Shown here one piece after another: positions 35,718-44,809 of a stretch of 64,000 nt of DNA; the stretch's first letter is position 1; every line of letters begins with the position of its first letter. A program made the translations under genes and the position numbers. The DNA comes from Pullulanibacillus camelliae (GTDB lineage: Bacteria > Bacillota > Bacilli > Bacillales > Sporolactobacillaceae): positions 1-64,000 of the forward strand of contig NZ_BMIR01000010.1 of NCBI RefSeq assembly GCF_014642655.1, read 5' to 3'. The notes under the pieces were generated by a model, which saw only the letters and a program-made list of their open reading frames with translations, was not told where the DNA came from and made no database searches.

Positions 35718-36635
35718 TTGAAGCGACTATTGGCTATTTTCATCCTCATTTGTTATATCATTCCGCTTTCCCCTGCCAAAGCATTTGAGCCCTCTGATCA
35801 GCAAAATGAGCTACATGTCCATTTCATCGATGTAGGACAAGCTGATTGCATTTTAATTCAGACCCCACAGCATAAAAATATTTTGATTGATTCCGGCAGT
35901 GCCAAAACGCAAAAAAAAGTCATTAGGTACTTTCATGCTTTAAATATTGAGGGCTTTGATGCCATTATTGCCACCCACCCCCATCACGATCACATTGGAG
36001 CAATGGCAGCAATCATGGAAAATTTTCATGTCAAGGCCTTTTATATGCCTGATGTGACTCACTATACACGTGCTTTTAAAGCCCTGCATCATTCCGTGAA
36101 AAAACAAGGAGTAATGGTTTTTAAAGCAAAGGCAGGAAATAAAATCGATGTTGAACCCGGTGTTGCGATCAATATTATAGCGCCTTTAAAAGGAAATTAT
36201 GATAATTTGAATGACTACAGCTTCGTGCTTAAGCTGGTCCATGAGAAAAATACCTTCTTATTCATGGCCGATGCTGGAGAGCAAAGTGAGACAGAGCTAT
36301 TAGAAAAAGATATTAATGTGAAAGCGGATGTGATAAAGATCGGGCATCATGGTGGTGTATCGAGTACAACCTTACCCTTTTTAAAAAGAGTCAATCCTGA
36401 AGCCGCAGTCATCACTTCTGCACAGCGCAGTATGTTTGGTTTTCCATCTCATGCAGTCATACAACGCTTGCGTTATCTAAGGATACCTACCTATCGAACG
36501 GATATCCATGGAACGATTATCGCCCACTCTGATGGGCAAAGGATCATTTTTTCCTTTGGAGGACCCAATGCTCAGGACCGCACACCAATAAAAAAATCCA
36601 AAAAAAGGATTAATGAAAAAAATCCGAACAGGTAA
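35718..36635 (+). CDS. Secreted metallo-beta-lactamase-fold hydrolase (ComEC C-terminal-like)
   Basis: 305 residues with a signal peptide ending near PAKAFEP (about residue 24). The domain opens with VHFIDVGQADCILIQTP and holds the metal motif THPHHDHIG (about residue 91), then LFMADAGEQSE and IGHHGGVSSTT. These match the extracellular MBL domain of the competence protein ComEC and its stand-alone homologues, some of which are nucleases. The C-terminus is very basic. The start is TTG 35718 behind TAGGAGGGG. Confidence 0.88.
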   Translation: MKRLLAIFILICYIIPLSPAKAFEPSDQQNELHVHFIDVGQADCILIQTPQHKNILIDSGSAKTQKKVIRYFHALNIEGFDAIIATHPHHDHIGAMAAIMENFHVKAFYMPDVTHYTRAFKALHHSVKKQGVMVFKAKAGNKIDVEPGVAINIIAPLKGNYDNLNDYSFVLKLVHEKNTFLFMADAGEQSETELLEKDINVKADVIKIGHHGGVSSTTLPFLKRVNPEAAVITSAQRSMFGFPSHAVIQRLRYLRIPTYRTDIHGTIIAHSDGQRIIFSFGGPNAQDRTPIKKSKKRINEKNPNR

Positions 36636-36663
36636 CGCTATGATGTGAAGGGGGTCGTTAAGC

Positions 36664-37095
36664 TTGACACAAAAATTAGGAAGTCTTATGACAAATCATA
36701 TTGTCTCTGTATCGCCTAATCAAAGCATTGAGGAAGCTGCGCAATTAATGAGTCAAAATAATATTGGTGCCCTTCCAGTTGTTGAGAATGGTCAGCTTAA
36801 AGGGATTATCACTGACCGTGATATCACTCTGCGCTCAACAGCTAAAGGGGGCAATGAAAAGGCCAAGGTGTCTGAATGTATGTCCAATGAACATCTTGTA
36901 TCTGGGAATCCAAATATGGATGTTAATGAAGCGGCGCAAATCATGGCCCAGCACCAAATTCGTCGTCTGCCGGTTATAGATAATCAACAATTGGTCGGCA
37001 TGGTCTCTCTGGGTGACCTTGCTACTGAAAATGAGACGCAGCATGAAGCCGGACAGGCTTTAAATACGATTTCGACTCCATCGCGTCCTCAATAA
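36664..37095 (+). CDS. Tandem CBS-domain protein
   Basis: 143 residues made of two CBS domains (about residues 7-60 and 70-125), each with the GALPVVENGQLKGIITDRDI / RRLPVIDNQQLVGMVSLGDL pattern. Stand-alone CBS pairs bind adenine nucleotides; the partner is unknown. TTG 36664 lies after GAAGGGGGTC. It ends in a short polar tail and has a strong terminator. Confidence 0.9.
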   Translation: MTQKLGSLMTNHIVSVSPNQSIEEAAQLMSQNNIGALPVVENGQLKGIITDRDITLRSTAKGGNEKAKVSECMSNEHLVSGNPNMDVNEAAQIMAQHQIRRLPVIDNQQLVGMVSLGDLATENETQHEAGQALNTISTPSRPQ

Positions 37096-37107
37096 TCTTC
37101 CCCCGAA

Positions 37108-37140
37108 AGAAGCTCCTGAGTACTTCAGGGGCTTCTTTTT
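37108..37140 (+). terminator. Terminator of the CBS gene
   Basis: AAGAAGCTCCTGA pairs with TCAGGGGCTTCTT (one T-G pair), followed by T5. A repeat B copy starts 13 bases later. Confidence 0.9.
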
Positions 37141-37152
37141 GAAAAGAAAAAA

Positions 37153-37457
37153 AGTATAAAATTTCTGGTCATGAGGACGGTGCGGATTTCCGCTCCAGGC
37201 CGCTCGCTTTCCGCGGGGGAGTGGCAAGTCTCTCGCGCCTTCGCGCTGCGGAGGCTTATCGATCTCCCACTTCCCGCAGGACTCTAGTATCACATCGAGA
37301 GTCAGCGACGCTCGAGAACACACGACTTGAGAGTGTTCTGAATCTCCCGCGCCTTGCGCCCAATCTCCTTGACCTTGCAACGAAGCATCTTCTAAATATG
37401 ATGGTGCTCAATGCCCAGACAGGGCCGGACATACTTCAACTTTACCCGGTTTTTCTC
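37153..37457 (+). repeat. Repeat family B, copy 3
   Basis: Starts AGTATAAAATTTCTGGTCAT, identical in its first 20 bases to copy 1. The GC-rich core is partly worn (GTGGCAAGTCTCTCG...). It keeps GAGTCAGCGACGCTCGAGAACAC, and the terminator at the right end is weaker (CCGG...CCGG before T5). Confidence 0.85.
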
Positions 37458-37518
37458 AATCGTTACAGAAATTCCGTTCACTTTTTGGTACACTGTAACA
37501 AGATGAGGAGGTATGGCT

Positions 37519-38202
37519 ATGATAAAAGCATTAGTCTTTGATTTCGATGGCTTAATTTTAGATACAGAAACGGCCATCTATAAAGCAACAAAGGATTTAT
37601 ATAAAGAGTATGGGGCGGAATTTCCGATAGAGGTTTATGCTAATCTAGCGGGCACTCAGGATGAGAGCTTTGACTTGGCGGATTATTTAGCCGAACAGAT
37701 AGAACATCAGGTTGATCGAGACAAGCTATTAAAAGAACAAAGCAAACGGATAGCGACTTTCATTGAGAAGGAGGAGATTCTTCCAGGTGTCCTTCCTATT
37801 CTTGAAGCGGCGAAACAAAGCGGTTTGAAAATTGCCTTAGCCACTAGCTCCGGCAATCACTGGGCTCAGGGGCATTTGGAGCGTTTAGGAATTAGAGCCT
37901 ATTTCCAGGTCATTGTTCAAGCGGATGATGTGGAAAAGGTGAAGCCTGACCCTGCTTTATATGTAAAAGCTGTAGAAGCACTTGGAGTGAAGCCAGAAGA
38001 GGCGATTGCTTTCGAGGACTCCTATCATGGATTAATCGCTGCCAAAGCTGCTGGATTGTATTGCGTGGTTATTCCTAATGAAGTGACAAAGGCTCTCGAA
38101 TTTTCCAAAGCAGATCGCAAGCTGAAGTCATTGGCTGAGGTGACACTAGTGGAACTCTTAGAAGCCTTTTCAGAAGAAAAAGGGTCGGAGCCTTCAAAAT
38201 AA
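37519..38202 (+). CDS. HAD-superfamily phosphatase/phosphoglucomutase-like, YhcW type
   Basis: 227 residues. Motif I VFDFDGLILDTE has both Asp residues; motif II is LATSSGN, the Lys is in VEKVKPDPALY, and motif IV is AFEDSYHGLIAA. The helical cap lies between residues 18 and 85. The closest B. subtilis type is YhcW. The substrate is a small phosphate ester, unknown. ATG 37519 is 6 nt after GGAGGT; ATG 37513 has no spacing. It is followed at 90 bp by pgcA. Confidence 0.9.
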   Translation: MIKALVFDFDGLILDTETAIYKATKDLYKEYGAEFPIEVYANLAGTQDESFDLADYLAEQIEHQVDRDKLLKEQSKRIATFIEKEEILPGVLPILEAAKQSGLKIALATSSGNHWAQGHLERLGIRAYFQVIVQADDVEKVKPDPALYVKAVEALGVKPEEAIAFEDSYHGLIAAKAAGLYCVVIPNEVTKALEFSKADRKLKSLAEVTLVELLEAFSEEKGSEPSK

Positions 38203-38292
38203 ATGAGTTGAGTGAAGCAATCGCTTAAAAGATAAGGTATGATAGGGTTAAAGAATCATTTTTATTATTTATTGTTGAGGTGGAAATGAAGC

Positions 38293-40032
38293 ATGACATG
38301 GAAAGTCGCTTATGAAAAGTGGATGAAGGATGAGGCGCTTGATCCAAACCTAAGACAGCAGCTGGAAGCTATTGCTGACAATGAAGCCTTACTTGAGGAC
38401 AGCTTTTATAAAACGCTTGAATTTGGCACAGGAGGGATGCGTGGCGAGCTAGGGCCTGGTACGAATCGGATGAATGTGTACACGATTCGCAAGGCCTCTG
38501 AAGGCTTGGCGCAATACATATTAGCTCATGGAGAAGAGGCTGTTTATAAAGGCGTAGTCATTGCTTACGACTCTCGACATCAATCTCCTGAATTTGCAAT
38601 GGAGGCTGCGAAGACTATAGGTCAGCATGGCATCCAAACCTATGTTTTTGAATCACTTCGGCCCACTCCAGAGCTTTCATTTGCCGTGCGTTATCTTCAA
38701 GCCCAAGCGGGGATTGTTATTACGGCCAGTCATAATCCCCCGCAATACAATGGCTTTAAAGTCTATAATGAGGATGGCGGACAAATGCCCCCGGCACAGG
38801 CTGAGACCCTGGTCACTTATGTGAATAAAGTGGAAAATGAGTTGGCCATTCAAGTTGCCGAAGAAACCGAGCTTAAGGAAAAAGGCTTGCTGCAGCTTCT
38901 TGGGGATACGGTTGATCGAGCTTACCAAGCGCAATTGAAGACGATCATTGTCAATCCAGACGTGATCGCGGAGGCCTCTGATTCCTTGTACATCGTTTAT
39001 ACGCCATTACATGGAACGGGGTATAAGCCGGTGATGGAAGCGATGAAGAATTGGGGCTTTAAACATGTTACAGCAGTACAAGAGCAAGCAGAGCCTGACC
39101 CTAATTTCTCTACAGTTAAGCTGCCCAATCCAGAAGAGCATGAAGCCTTTACACTGGCGATTGAATATGGTAGGAAGCAGCAGGCGGATATCCTGTTGGC
39201 AACCGATCCGGATGCCGATCGCGTAGGTGTGGCTGTTAAGAATCATGAGGGTGACTATGTAGTGCTCACAGGAAATCAAACGGGAGCTATCCTTTTGCAT
39301 TATTTATTGGCACAAAAAAAGCAAAAAAATAAGTTGCCGAATAATGGAGCGGTCTTAAAAACAATAGTGACGTCGGAAATGGGTCGAGCCATTGCTGATG
39401 CTTTTGGCATGACAACGATTGATACGCTGACAGGCTTTAAATTTATTGGCGAAAAAATCCGCGAGTTTGAGCAAACAGGTCAGCATACTTATTTATTTGG
39501 TTATGAAGAGAGCTATGGCTATTTAATTGGTGACTTTGCCCGTGATAAGGATGCGGTGCAGGCCTGCTTATTGGCGGCTGAAGTCGCGGCCTATTATAAA
39601 TTACAAGGGAAGACCTTATATGATGCCTTAGAAGAAATTTTCGAGGCTTATGGCTATTATCGCGAGGGTCTTGAGTCCTTAACTTTAAAGGGCATCTCTG
39701 GTACGGAACAGATTCAAAAGATTTTAGACAGCTTTCGCTCAGAGCCACCTAAAGAAGTTGCCGGCGCATCCGTGACGGTGATCGAGGATTATAAACTCTC
39801 GGAACGCCTATATGTGAACGATGGAGAAAAAGAATCGATTCCGTTACCGACATCAAATGTATTAAAATATCATTTAGCAGACGGTTCCTGGTTCTGTCTC
39901 AGACCCTCTGGTACAGAGCCGAAAATAAAGTTTTACTTTGGTGTTAAGGCAGCAAGTCGTGGGGAGAGTGATGCCAGGTTAAACATGCTTAAAGAGCATG
40001 TGATGGCACGCGTTAAAAGCTTAGTTGATTAA
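38293..40032 (+). CDS. pgcA: Phosphoglucomutase (alpha-D-phosphohexomutase)
   Basis: 579 residues, near the 581 of B. subtilis PgcA. It shows the catalytic phosphoserine loop [16 protein letters not shown] (about residue 142), the Mg loop DPDADRVG (about residue 303), the sugar loop [12 protein letters not shown] and the phosphate-binding [12 protein letters not shown] near the C-terminus. It converts glucose-6-P to glucose-1-P for UDP-glucose, glycolipid and teichoic-acid synthesis. ATG 38293 follows GAGGTGG. Confidence 0.94.
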   Translation: MTWKVAYEKWMKDEALDPNLRQQLEAIADNEALLEDSFYKTLEFGTGGMRGELGPGTNRMNVYTIRKASEGLAQYILAHGEEAVYKGVVIAYDSRHQSPEFAMEAAKTIGQHGIQTYVFESLRPTPELSFAVRYLQAQAGIVITASHNPPQYNGFKVYNEDGGQMPPAQAETLVTYVNKVENELAIQVAEETELKEKGLLQLLGDTVDRAYQAQLKTIIVNPDVIAEASDSLYIVYTPLHGTGYKPVMEAMKNWGFKHVTAVQEQAEPDPNFSTVKLPNPEEHEAFTLAIEYGRKQQADILLATDPDADRVGVAVKNHEGDYVVLTGNQTGAILLHYLLAQKKQKNKLPNNGAVLKTIVTSEMGRAIADAFGMTTIDTLTGFKFIGEKIREFEQTGQHTYLFGYEESYGYLIGDFARDKDAVQACLLAAEVAAYYKLQGKTLYDALEEIFEAYGYYREGLESLTLKGISGTEQIQKILDSFRSEPPKEVAGASVTVIEDYKLSERLYVNDGEKESIPLPTSNVLKYHLADGSWFCLRPSGTEPKIKFYFGVKAASRGESDARLNMLKEHVMARVKSLVD

Positions 40033-40039
40033 AAAGATA

Positions 40040-40066
40040 AGCCCGAGCCTTAGCGCTCGGCTTTTT
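40040..40066 (+). terminator. Terminator of pgcA
   Basis: AGCCCGAGC pairs with GCTCGGCT (one bulged C), followed by T5. Confidence 0.75.
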
Positions 40067-40270
40067 CCTACTGTCACAAACCTTTACTGGCGCTGTTAAG
40101 GCAGAAGCAAGGCTTGGACTATAACCGAGTTTTTCTAAAATTATAGCCGAAAGGGCTGGCACAATTGCTGTGGTTTGCTATAATATAGCGTTCTAAGGGT
40201 TTTGCTTTTACTCCTAACGTATGATATCTTTTTTCTTGGATGAAAAGAGGTTTTGGAAAGGAAATAGTGT

Positions 40271-41845
40271 ATGGGAAAGCTTGAACAAGAAGTCTCCCGA
40301 CGTAAGACGTTTGCGATTATTTCGCATCCTGATGCAGGGAAAACAACATTGACTGAAAAGTTACTCCTATTAGGTGGGGCGATTCGGACGGCAGGCTCTG
40401 TCAAATCGCGTAAATCGAAGAAATTTGCCACCTCAGACTGGATGGAGCTGGAGAAGCAGCGCGGAATTTCTGTGACCTCTAGTGTGATGCAATTTGTTTA
40501 TGATGATTTTAAAATAAATATTTTGGATACACCTGGACACCAAGATTTTAGCGAGGATACGTATCGGACACTTATGGCCGTTGACAGCGTAGTGATGATT
40601 ATTGATGCGGCAAAAGGCGTTGAAGCTCAGACACTTAAGCTGTTCAAGGTCTGTCGTGATCGCGGCATCCCAATCTTTACCTTTATCAATAAGCTTGATC
40701 GTCAGGGAAAAGAGCCGCTTGAACTCTTTGAAGAGCTTGAGGAAGTTTTAGGCATTGAGACATGTCCTGTTAATTACCCGATTGGAATGGGGCAGTCCTT
40801 TTGTGGTGTTTATGACCGCTTTAAAAAAGAGATTGAGCTATATGATGATAAAAAGGAAGAGACTCTTCTCCCAGCAGCAACTTTAGAGGATTTGCGCAGT
40901 GTTTTGTCCAAAGTGGCGGATGAGTCGACGATTGGGCAGCTTGAAGAGGAACTTTTGTTGCTTGATGAAGCAGGCAATCCGTTTGATGAAGAAGCGGTGC
41001 GAGCGGGAAAACAAACCCCCGTTTTTTTTGGCAGTGCGATTTCAAGCTTTGGTGTACCAACATTTTTAAGACATTTTCTCGGCCTCGCTCCAGGGCCGGC
41101 TGCGCGAGAGACGAGTAAGGGGCAAATAGCGCCAACAGAACCGCTTTTTTCCGGCTTTATCTTTAAAATACAAGCAAATATGAATCCTGCGCACCGTGAT
41201 CGTATTGCCTTTTTAAGAATTTGTTCAGGAAAATATGAAAAGGGTATGGAAACGTGGCTTGATCGTACGGGAAAAGCTGTTAAGCTCGCCCAGCCGCAGC
41301 AGTTTTTTGCGGATAGCCGTGAGAATGTTGAAGAGGCTTATCCTGGAGATATTGTCGGTATCTATGACCCAGGGGTTTATCAAATCGGTGATACCTTATG
41401 TGAGGCAAAGGATACCTTTAACTTTGGCAAGCTGCCTACGTTTCCACCTGAGCATTTTTCAAAGGTGCGGGCAAAAACTGCTTTAAAGCAAAAGCATTTT
41501 ATCAAGGGCATTGAGCAGCTTGCTCAAGAAGGTGCTGTTCAAATTTATAAGACCGAGCGCTTTGAAGAATATATTCTGGGTGTCGTCGGTCAGCTGCAAT
41601 TTGATGTTTTTAAATATCGCATGGAGGCAGAATATAACGTCGAATTAGATATTCAACCCATGTCGTTTCACATTGCGCGTTGGTTGATGAGTGAGGATGT
41701 GCCACGGGAAGCATTGCGCAGTACGACAAATATGGTTGTGCACGATGGTCAAGACCGCCCAGTTATACTATTTGAAAACGAGTTTGGATTAAATTGGTTC
41801 CAGCAAAAGAACCCGGAAATTCAGTTAGCTGAATCCATTGTTTAA
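40271..41845 (+). CDS. prfC: Peptide chain release factor 3
   Basis: 524-residue translational GTPase. G1 SHPDAGKTTLTEKL is near residue 18, G2/switch KQRGISVTSS, G3 DTPGHQDFSEDTYR, G4 FINKLDRQG and G5 GSAISSFG. Domain III ends in the RF3-specific LQFDVFKYRMEAEYNVEL. It recycles RF1/RF2 after peptide release. B. subtilis lacks prfC, so its presence is informative about the lineage. ATG 40271 after AAAGGAAA. Its terminator doubles as the yjzC leader. Confidence 0.95.
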   Translation: MGKLEQEVSRRKTFAIISHPDAGKTTLTEKLLLLGGAIRTAGSVKSRKSKKFATSDWMELEKQRGISVTSSVMQFVYDDFKINILDTPGHQDFSEDTYRTLMAVDSVVMIIDAAKGVEAQTLKLFKVCRDRGIPIFTFINKLDRQGKEPLELFEELEEVLGIETCPVNYPIGMGQSFCGVYDRFKKEIELYDDKKEETLLPAATLEDLRSVLSKVADESTIGQLEEELLLLDEAGNPFDEEAVRAGKQTPVFFGSAISSFGVPTFLRHFLGLAPGPAARETSKGQIAPTEPLFSGFIFKIQANMNPAHRDRIAFLRICSGKYEKGMETWLDRTGKAVKLAQPQQFFADSRENVEEAYPGDIVGIYDPGVYQIGDTLCEAKDTFNFGKLPTFPPEHFSKVRAKTALKQKHFIKGIEQLAQEGAVQIYKTERFEEYILGVVGQLQFDVFKYRMEAEYNVELDIQPMSFHIARWLMSEDVPREALRSTTNMVVHDGQDRPVILFENEFGLNWFQQKNPEIQLAESIV

Positions 41846-41859
41846 TCGTTTCATGAATT

Positions 41860-41905
41860 CCTCTTCTCAGGGAAAGCTATGCTTAAAACTGAGAGGAGGT
41901 TTTTT
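41860..41905 (+). terminator. prfC terminator whose 3' arm is the yjzC RBS
   Basis: CCTCTTCTCAG (41860-41870) pairs with CTGAGAGGAGG (41889-41899, one mismatch or T-G), with an inner AAGC/GCTT. T6 at 41900-41905 follows, then AA and the ATG at 41907. The GAGAGGAGG in the 3' arm is the only Shine-Dalgarno of the next gene. Confidence 0.75.
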
Positions 41906-41906
41906 A

Positions 41907-42095
41907 ATGGGTGGTCAAAACAATCGCTTTAAGCCTGGTGATAAAGTACCGAATGATGGGACTTATATGGAGATTGGAGAAACGGGGAGCATGGTTGAAA
42001 CACCAGAAATCATACACAAAAAAGCTGGCCAGGAATTTCCGACAACAGCCAATAAAGACCGCGTCTGGATGAGAAAGCCTAAACCATTGCATTAA
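41907..42095 (+). CDS. yjzC: YjzC-family small protein
   Basis: 62 residues with the whole family pattern: RFKPGDKVPNDGTYMEIGE, then PEIIHKKAGQEFPTTANKDRVWMRK. Function unknown; small, positively charged, found across Bacillaceae. ATG 41907 follows GAGGAGG and T6. The gene sits inside or just beyond the prfC terminator hairpin, so its translation or transcription probably depends on that structure. Confidence 0.85.
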   Translation: MGGQNNRFKPGDKVPNDGTYMEIGETGSMVETPEIIHKKAGQEFPTTANKDRVWMRKPKPLH

Positions 42096-42221
42096 AAGCA
42101 AAAATAAAAGGCATGAACTATGCTCATACCCATCACGAGGGTGAGACAAAACGAAAAGAGGATCACCCTGATACCGAATGGTAAGACTTTAAAAATAGCC
42201 AGGGAAAACGGAAGCGCAGCC

Positions 42222-42318
42222 AAAATACTTCGCTTCCTGCGGAAAGCGAAGTATTTTAACGGAGTGCTTCATGACTCAAAAAGCCGAACGCATGCCTTCT
42301 AAAGTGTGCATGCGTTCG
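42222..42318. terminator. Two consecutive hairpins after yjzC
   Basis: First: perfect 14-bp stem AAAATACTTCGCTT (42222-42235) / AAGCGAAGTATTTT (42244-42257), a bidirectional terminator. Second: 11-bp stem CGAACGCATGC (42285-42295) / GCATGCGTTCG (42308-42318) without a clear T-run. No gene between 42096 and 42726. Confidence 0.7.
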
Positions 42319-42415
42319 ACTTCTCTATAAGCTAAATCCTTCTGTACATTGCTATTAAGCAAGAGGGAAGTAAATGACTATATAAAGCTTGTCATATAAA
42401 AGGTTACAGATATAT

Positions 42416-42496
42416 TGAAAACGCTTCAAAAAAATTTACAATTTAAAAAAGTATGTAAGAAAATATGGCATGACATTAATAAGTGAAGCGCTTTCA
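42416..42496 (+). promoter_or_regulatory. Two cre-like motifs upstream of ilvD
   Basis: TGAAAACGCTTCAA (42416-42429) and TGAAGCGCTTTCA (42484-42496) resemble the CcpA box TGAAAGCGCTTTCA with two mismatches and one missing base, respectively. In B. subtilis CcpA activates the ilv-leu operon from upstream, so the position fits, but the matches are imperfect. Confidence 0.35.
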
Positions 42497-42542
42497 TATT
42501 GAGTGATAAGTTAAAATAATTAATATTTTTTGAAAAAAGCGG

Positions 42543-42604
42543 TTGACCTTCGCTTTGAAAGGGCGTATTATGTCCACAATCAATAAAATAATTTTCTAGA
42601 AAAA
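42543..42604 (+). promoter_or_regulatory. Sigma-A promoter of the ilv-leu cluster
   Basis: TTGACC (42543-42548), 17-bp spacer, TATTAT (42566-42571). Just downstream AATTTTCTAGAAAA (about 42591-42604) partly resembles a CodY box (AATTTTCWGAAAATT), about four mismatches. The leader to ilvD is about 145 nt. Confidence 0.7.
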
Positions 42605-42726
42605 ACAGAATAATAAAATGAAAAAGGGCATTTATTTCACACATTTTCATTCACCAAGAAATACCATAAACTATCTAAAAATTAAAATTTTATTTTACCC
42701 TTTAGACAGATAGAGGAGGGGGATTT

Positions 42727-44394
42727 ATGCGAAGCGACACGATTAAAAAAGGCATTGATCGGGCTCCTCATCGAAGCCTTTTACATGCTGCAGGCGTAAA
42801 AACAAAGGACCTTGATAAACCATTTATTGGCGTTTGCAATTCATATGTTGATATTATTCCAGGGCATAGGCATTTAAATGAGTTTGCTCAAGTGGTTAAA
42901 GAAGCGATTAGAGAAGCTGGAGGAGTTCCTTTTGAATTCAATACGATTGGCGTAGATGATGGGATTGCCATGGGACATATAGGCATGCGCTATTCCTTGC
43001 CTAGTCGAGAAATTATCGCTGATTCGGCAGAAACAGTAATCAATGCCCATTGGTTTGACGGCGTCTTTTATATTCCAAACTGTGACAAGATTACTCCTGG
43101 AATGTTGTTGGCAGCTGCGCGTACCAATGTACCAGCAGTGTTTGTGTCTGGGGGACCAATGGAAGCGGGTGTTTCCAAAACAGGTCAAAACCTTTCACTG
43201 GTTTCCGTTTTTGAAGGTGTTGGTGCTTATCACTCAGGAAAGATGTCAGCGACAGAGCTTCAAGAGCTGGAAACAGTGGCTTGCCCAACATGTGGCTCAT
43301 GCTCGGGGATGTTTACGGCAAATTCCATGAATTCCTTGATGGAAATGCTGGGCATGGCGCTTCCGGGGAATGGAACGATTGTTGCTACTTCTGAAGAGCG
43401 TCATCGCTTGATCAAGGAAGCCGCAGAACACTTAATGTATCTTGTCAAAAATGATATTCGTCCACGTGATATTATCACCAAGGAAGCCATTGATGATTGC
43501 TTTGCATTAGATATGGCGATGGGCGGGTCAACCAATACAGTGCTCCATACTTTAGCATTGGCGAATGAGGCAGGTATAGATTATGATTTACAGCGTATAA
43601 ATGAAGTGGCCGAGCGTGTCCCTTATCTCGCTAAAATCAGCCCTGCTTCACAATATTCCATGCATGATGTGCATCTTGCAGGTGGGGTCAGCGCGATTAT
43701 TAAAGAGCTTTGCAGTATTAATGGCTTGATTCACAAAGATCGCATTACCATTACAGGAAAGTCAATCTATGAAAATGTTCAAGACGCTGAAATTCTTAAT
43801 GATAAGGTGATCCGTCGGAAGGAGAATCCTTATAGCCCAGTGGGCGGTCTCTCAATTTTATTTGGGAATTTAGCTCCTGATGGTGCTGTCATTAAAGTGG
43901 GGGCGGTTGATCCTTCGATCAAATCCTTTACAGGAGAGGCGATCATCTTTGAATCTCAAGATGAGGCGCAGCAAGGCATAGATGATGGTACCGTTCAATC
44001 CGGTCATGTTGTGGTCATTCGAAGTGAGGGACCAAAGGGAGGACCGGGAATGCCAGAAATGCTGGCACCAACCTCATCCATAGCAGGACGGGGTCTTGAT
44101 AAGGAAGTGGCCTTGATTACCGATGGTCGGTTCTCTGGCGCGACGCGAGGCATTTGTGTTGGTCATATTTCTCCAGAGGCGGCTGAAGGCGGTCCGATTG
44201 GCTTACTGGAAAACGGTGATAAAATCGTTATTGATTTAACACGTCGAACCATCAATGTACTAGTTGATGATGAAGTGTTAGAGGAAAGAAAGGATAAATG
44301 GGTGCAGCCTGAACCGAAAATTAAATCAGGTTATCTTGCTCGCTATTCAAAACTTGTCACCTCGGCAAGCACAGGCGGCGTTTTCAAAATTTAA
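42727..44394 (+). CDS. ilvD: Dihydroxy-acid dehydratase
   Basis: 555 residues. Fe-S and active-site landmarks: NCDKITPGM (about residue 120), [17 protein letters not shown] (about residues 192-208), [32 protein letters not shown] and GRFSGATRG near the C-terminus. It makes 2-keto acids for valine and isoleucine. RBS GGAGGGGG. First gene after the promoter, followed by a T-box before ilvB. Confidence 0.95.
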   Translation: MRSDTIKKGIDRAPHRSLLHAAGVKTKDLDKPFIGVCNSYVDIIPGHRHLNEFAQVVKEAIREAGGVPFEFNTIGVDDGIAMGHIGMRYSLPSREIIADSAETVINAHWFDGVFYIPNCDKITPGMLLAAARTNVPAVFVSGGPMEAGVSKTGQNLSLVSVFEGVGAYHSGKMSATELQELETVACPTCGSCSGMFTANSMNSLMEMLGMALPGNGTIVATSEERHRLIKEAAEHLMYLVKNDIRPRDIITKEAIDDCFALDMAMGGSTNTVLHTLALANEAGIDYDLQRINEVAERVPYLAKISPASQYSMHDVHLAGGVSAIIKELCSINGLIHKDRITITGKSIYENVQDAEILNDKVIRRKENPYSPVGGLSILFGNLAPDGAVIKVGAVDPSIKSFTGEAIIFESQDEAQQGIDDGTVQSGHVVVIRSEGPKGGPGMPEMLAPTSSIAGRGLDKEVALITDGRFSGATRGICVGHISPEAAEGGPIGLLENGDKIVIDLTRRTINVLVDDEVLEERKDKWVQPEPKIKSGYLARYSKLVTSASTGGVFKI

Positions 44395-44419
44395 TGCTTT
44401 ATAAGTCAATAGCTAAAAT

Positions 44420-44706
44420 GATGACGGGGACACAATTGTAAATGGGCATTTTCAGAGAGCCGCGTGAGGTGAGAAGCGGTAGTGCACTTTACAATTTACT
44501 CACCCCAGAGTGTTCATTTGAAAGAGTGCATCTCAAGTAGGATGAACCGTGTGGAGGCACCAATCCACATGTTATAAAAAAACGACTCGTTTTGAGTCAC
44601 TAAGGTGGCATTTGTGAAAATGCCATGAAAAAGGGTGGTACCGTGAAAAACCTTTCACCCCTTTATCTGATCGATTGATGAGGTATAGGGCTGAAAGGTT
44701 TTTTAT
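44420..44706 (+). promoter_or_regulatory. T-box leader (probably leucine) before ilvB
   Basis: Contains the conserved T-box core AAGGGTGGTACCGTG (44631-44645) and the terminator AAAAACCTTTCA (44646-44657) / TGAAAGGTTTTT (44692-44703). The Stem I base is ATTGTAAA/TTTACAAT, with AGAGAGCCGC and GCGG distal elements. A candidate specifier is CTC at 44499-44501 (Leu), as in B. subtilis ilv-leu. Uncharged tRNA would favour antitermination. It lies between ilvD and ilvB, so ilvD escapes this control. Confidence 0.9.
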
Positions 44707-44809
44707 ATTATCCGCTCTCTACGTCTTACAAAGTTTTTAGCGTTGCAGTGAAAAGATGAAGAAGTAACAAGGTGTTGCATTGATTACATTTTTTAATGGA
44801 GGGAGAGCA

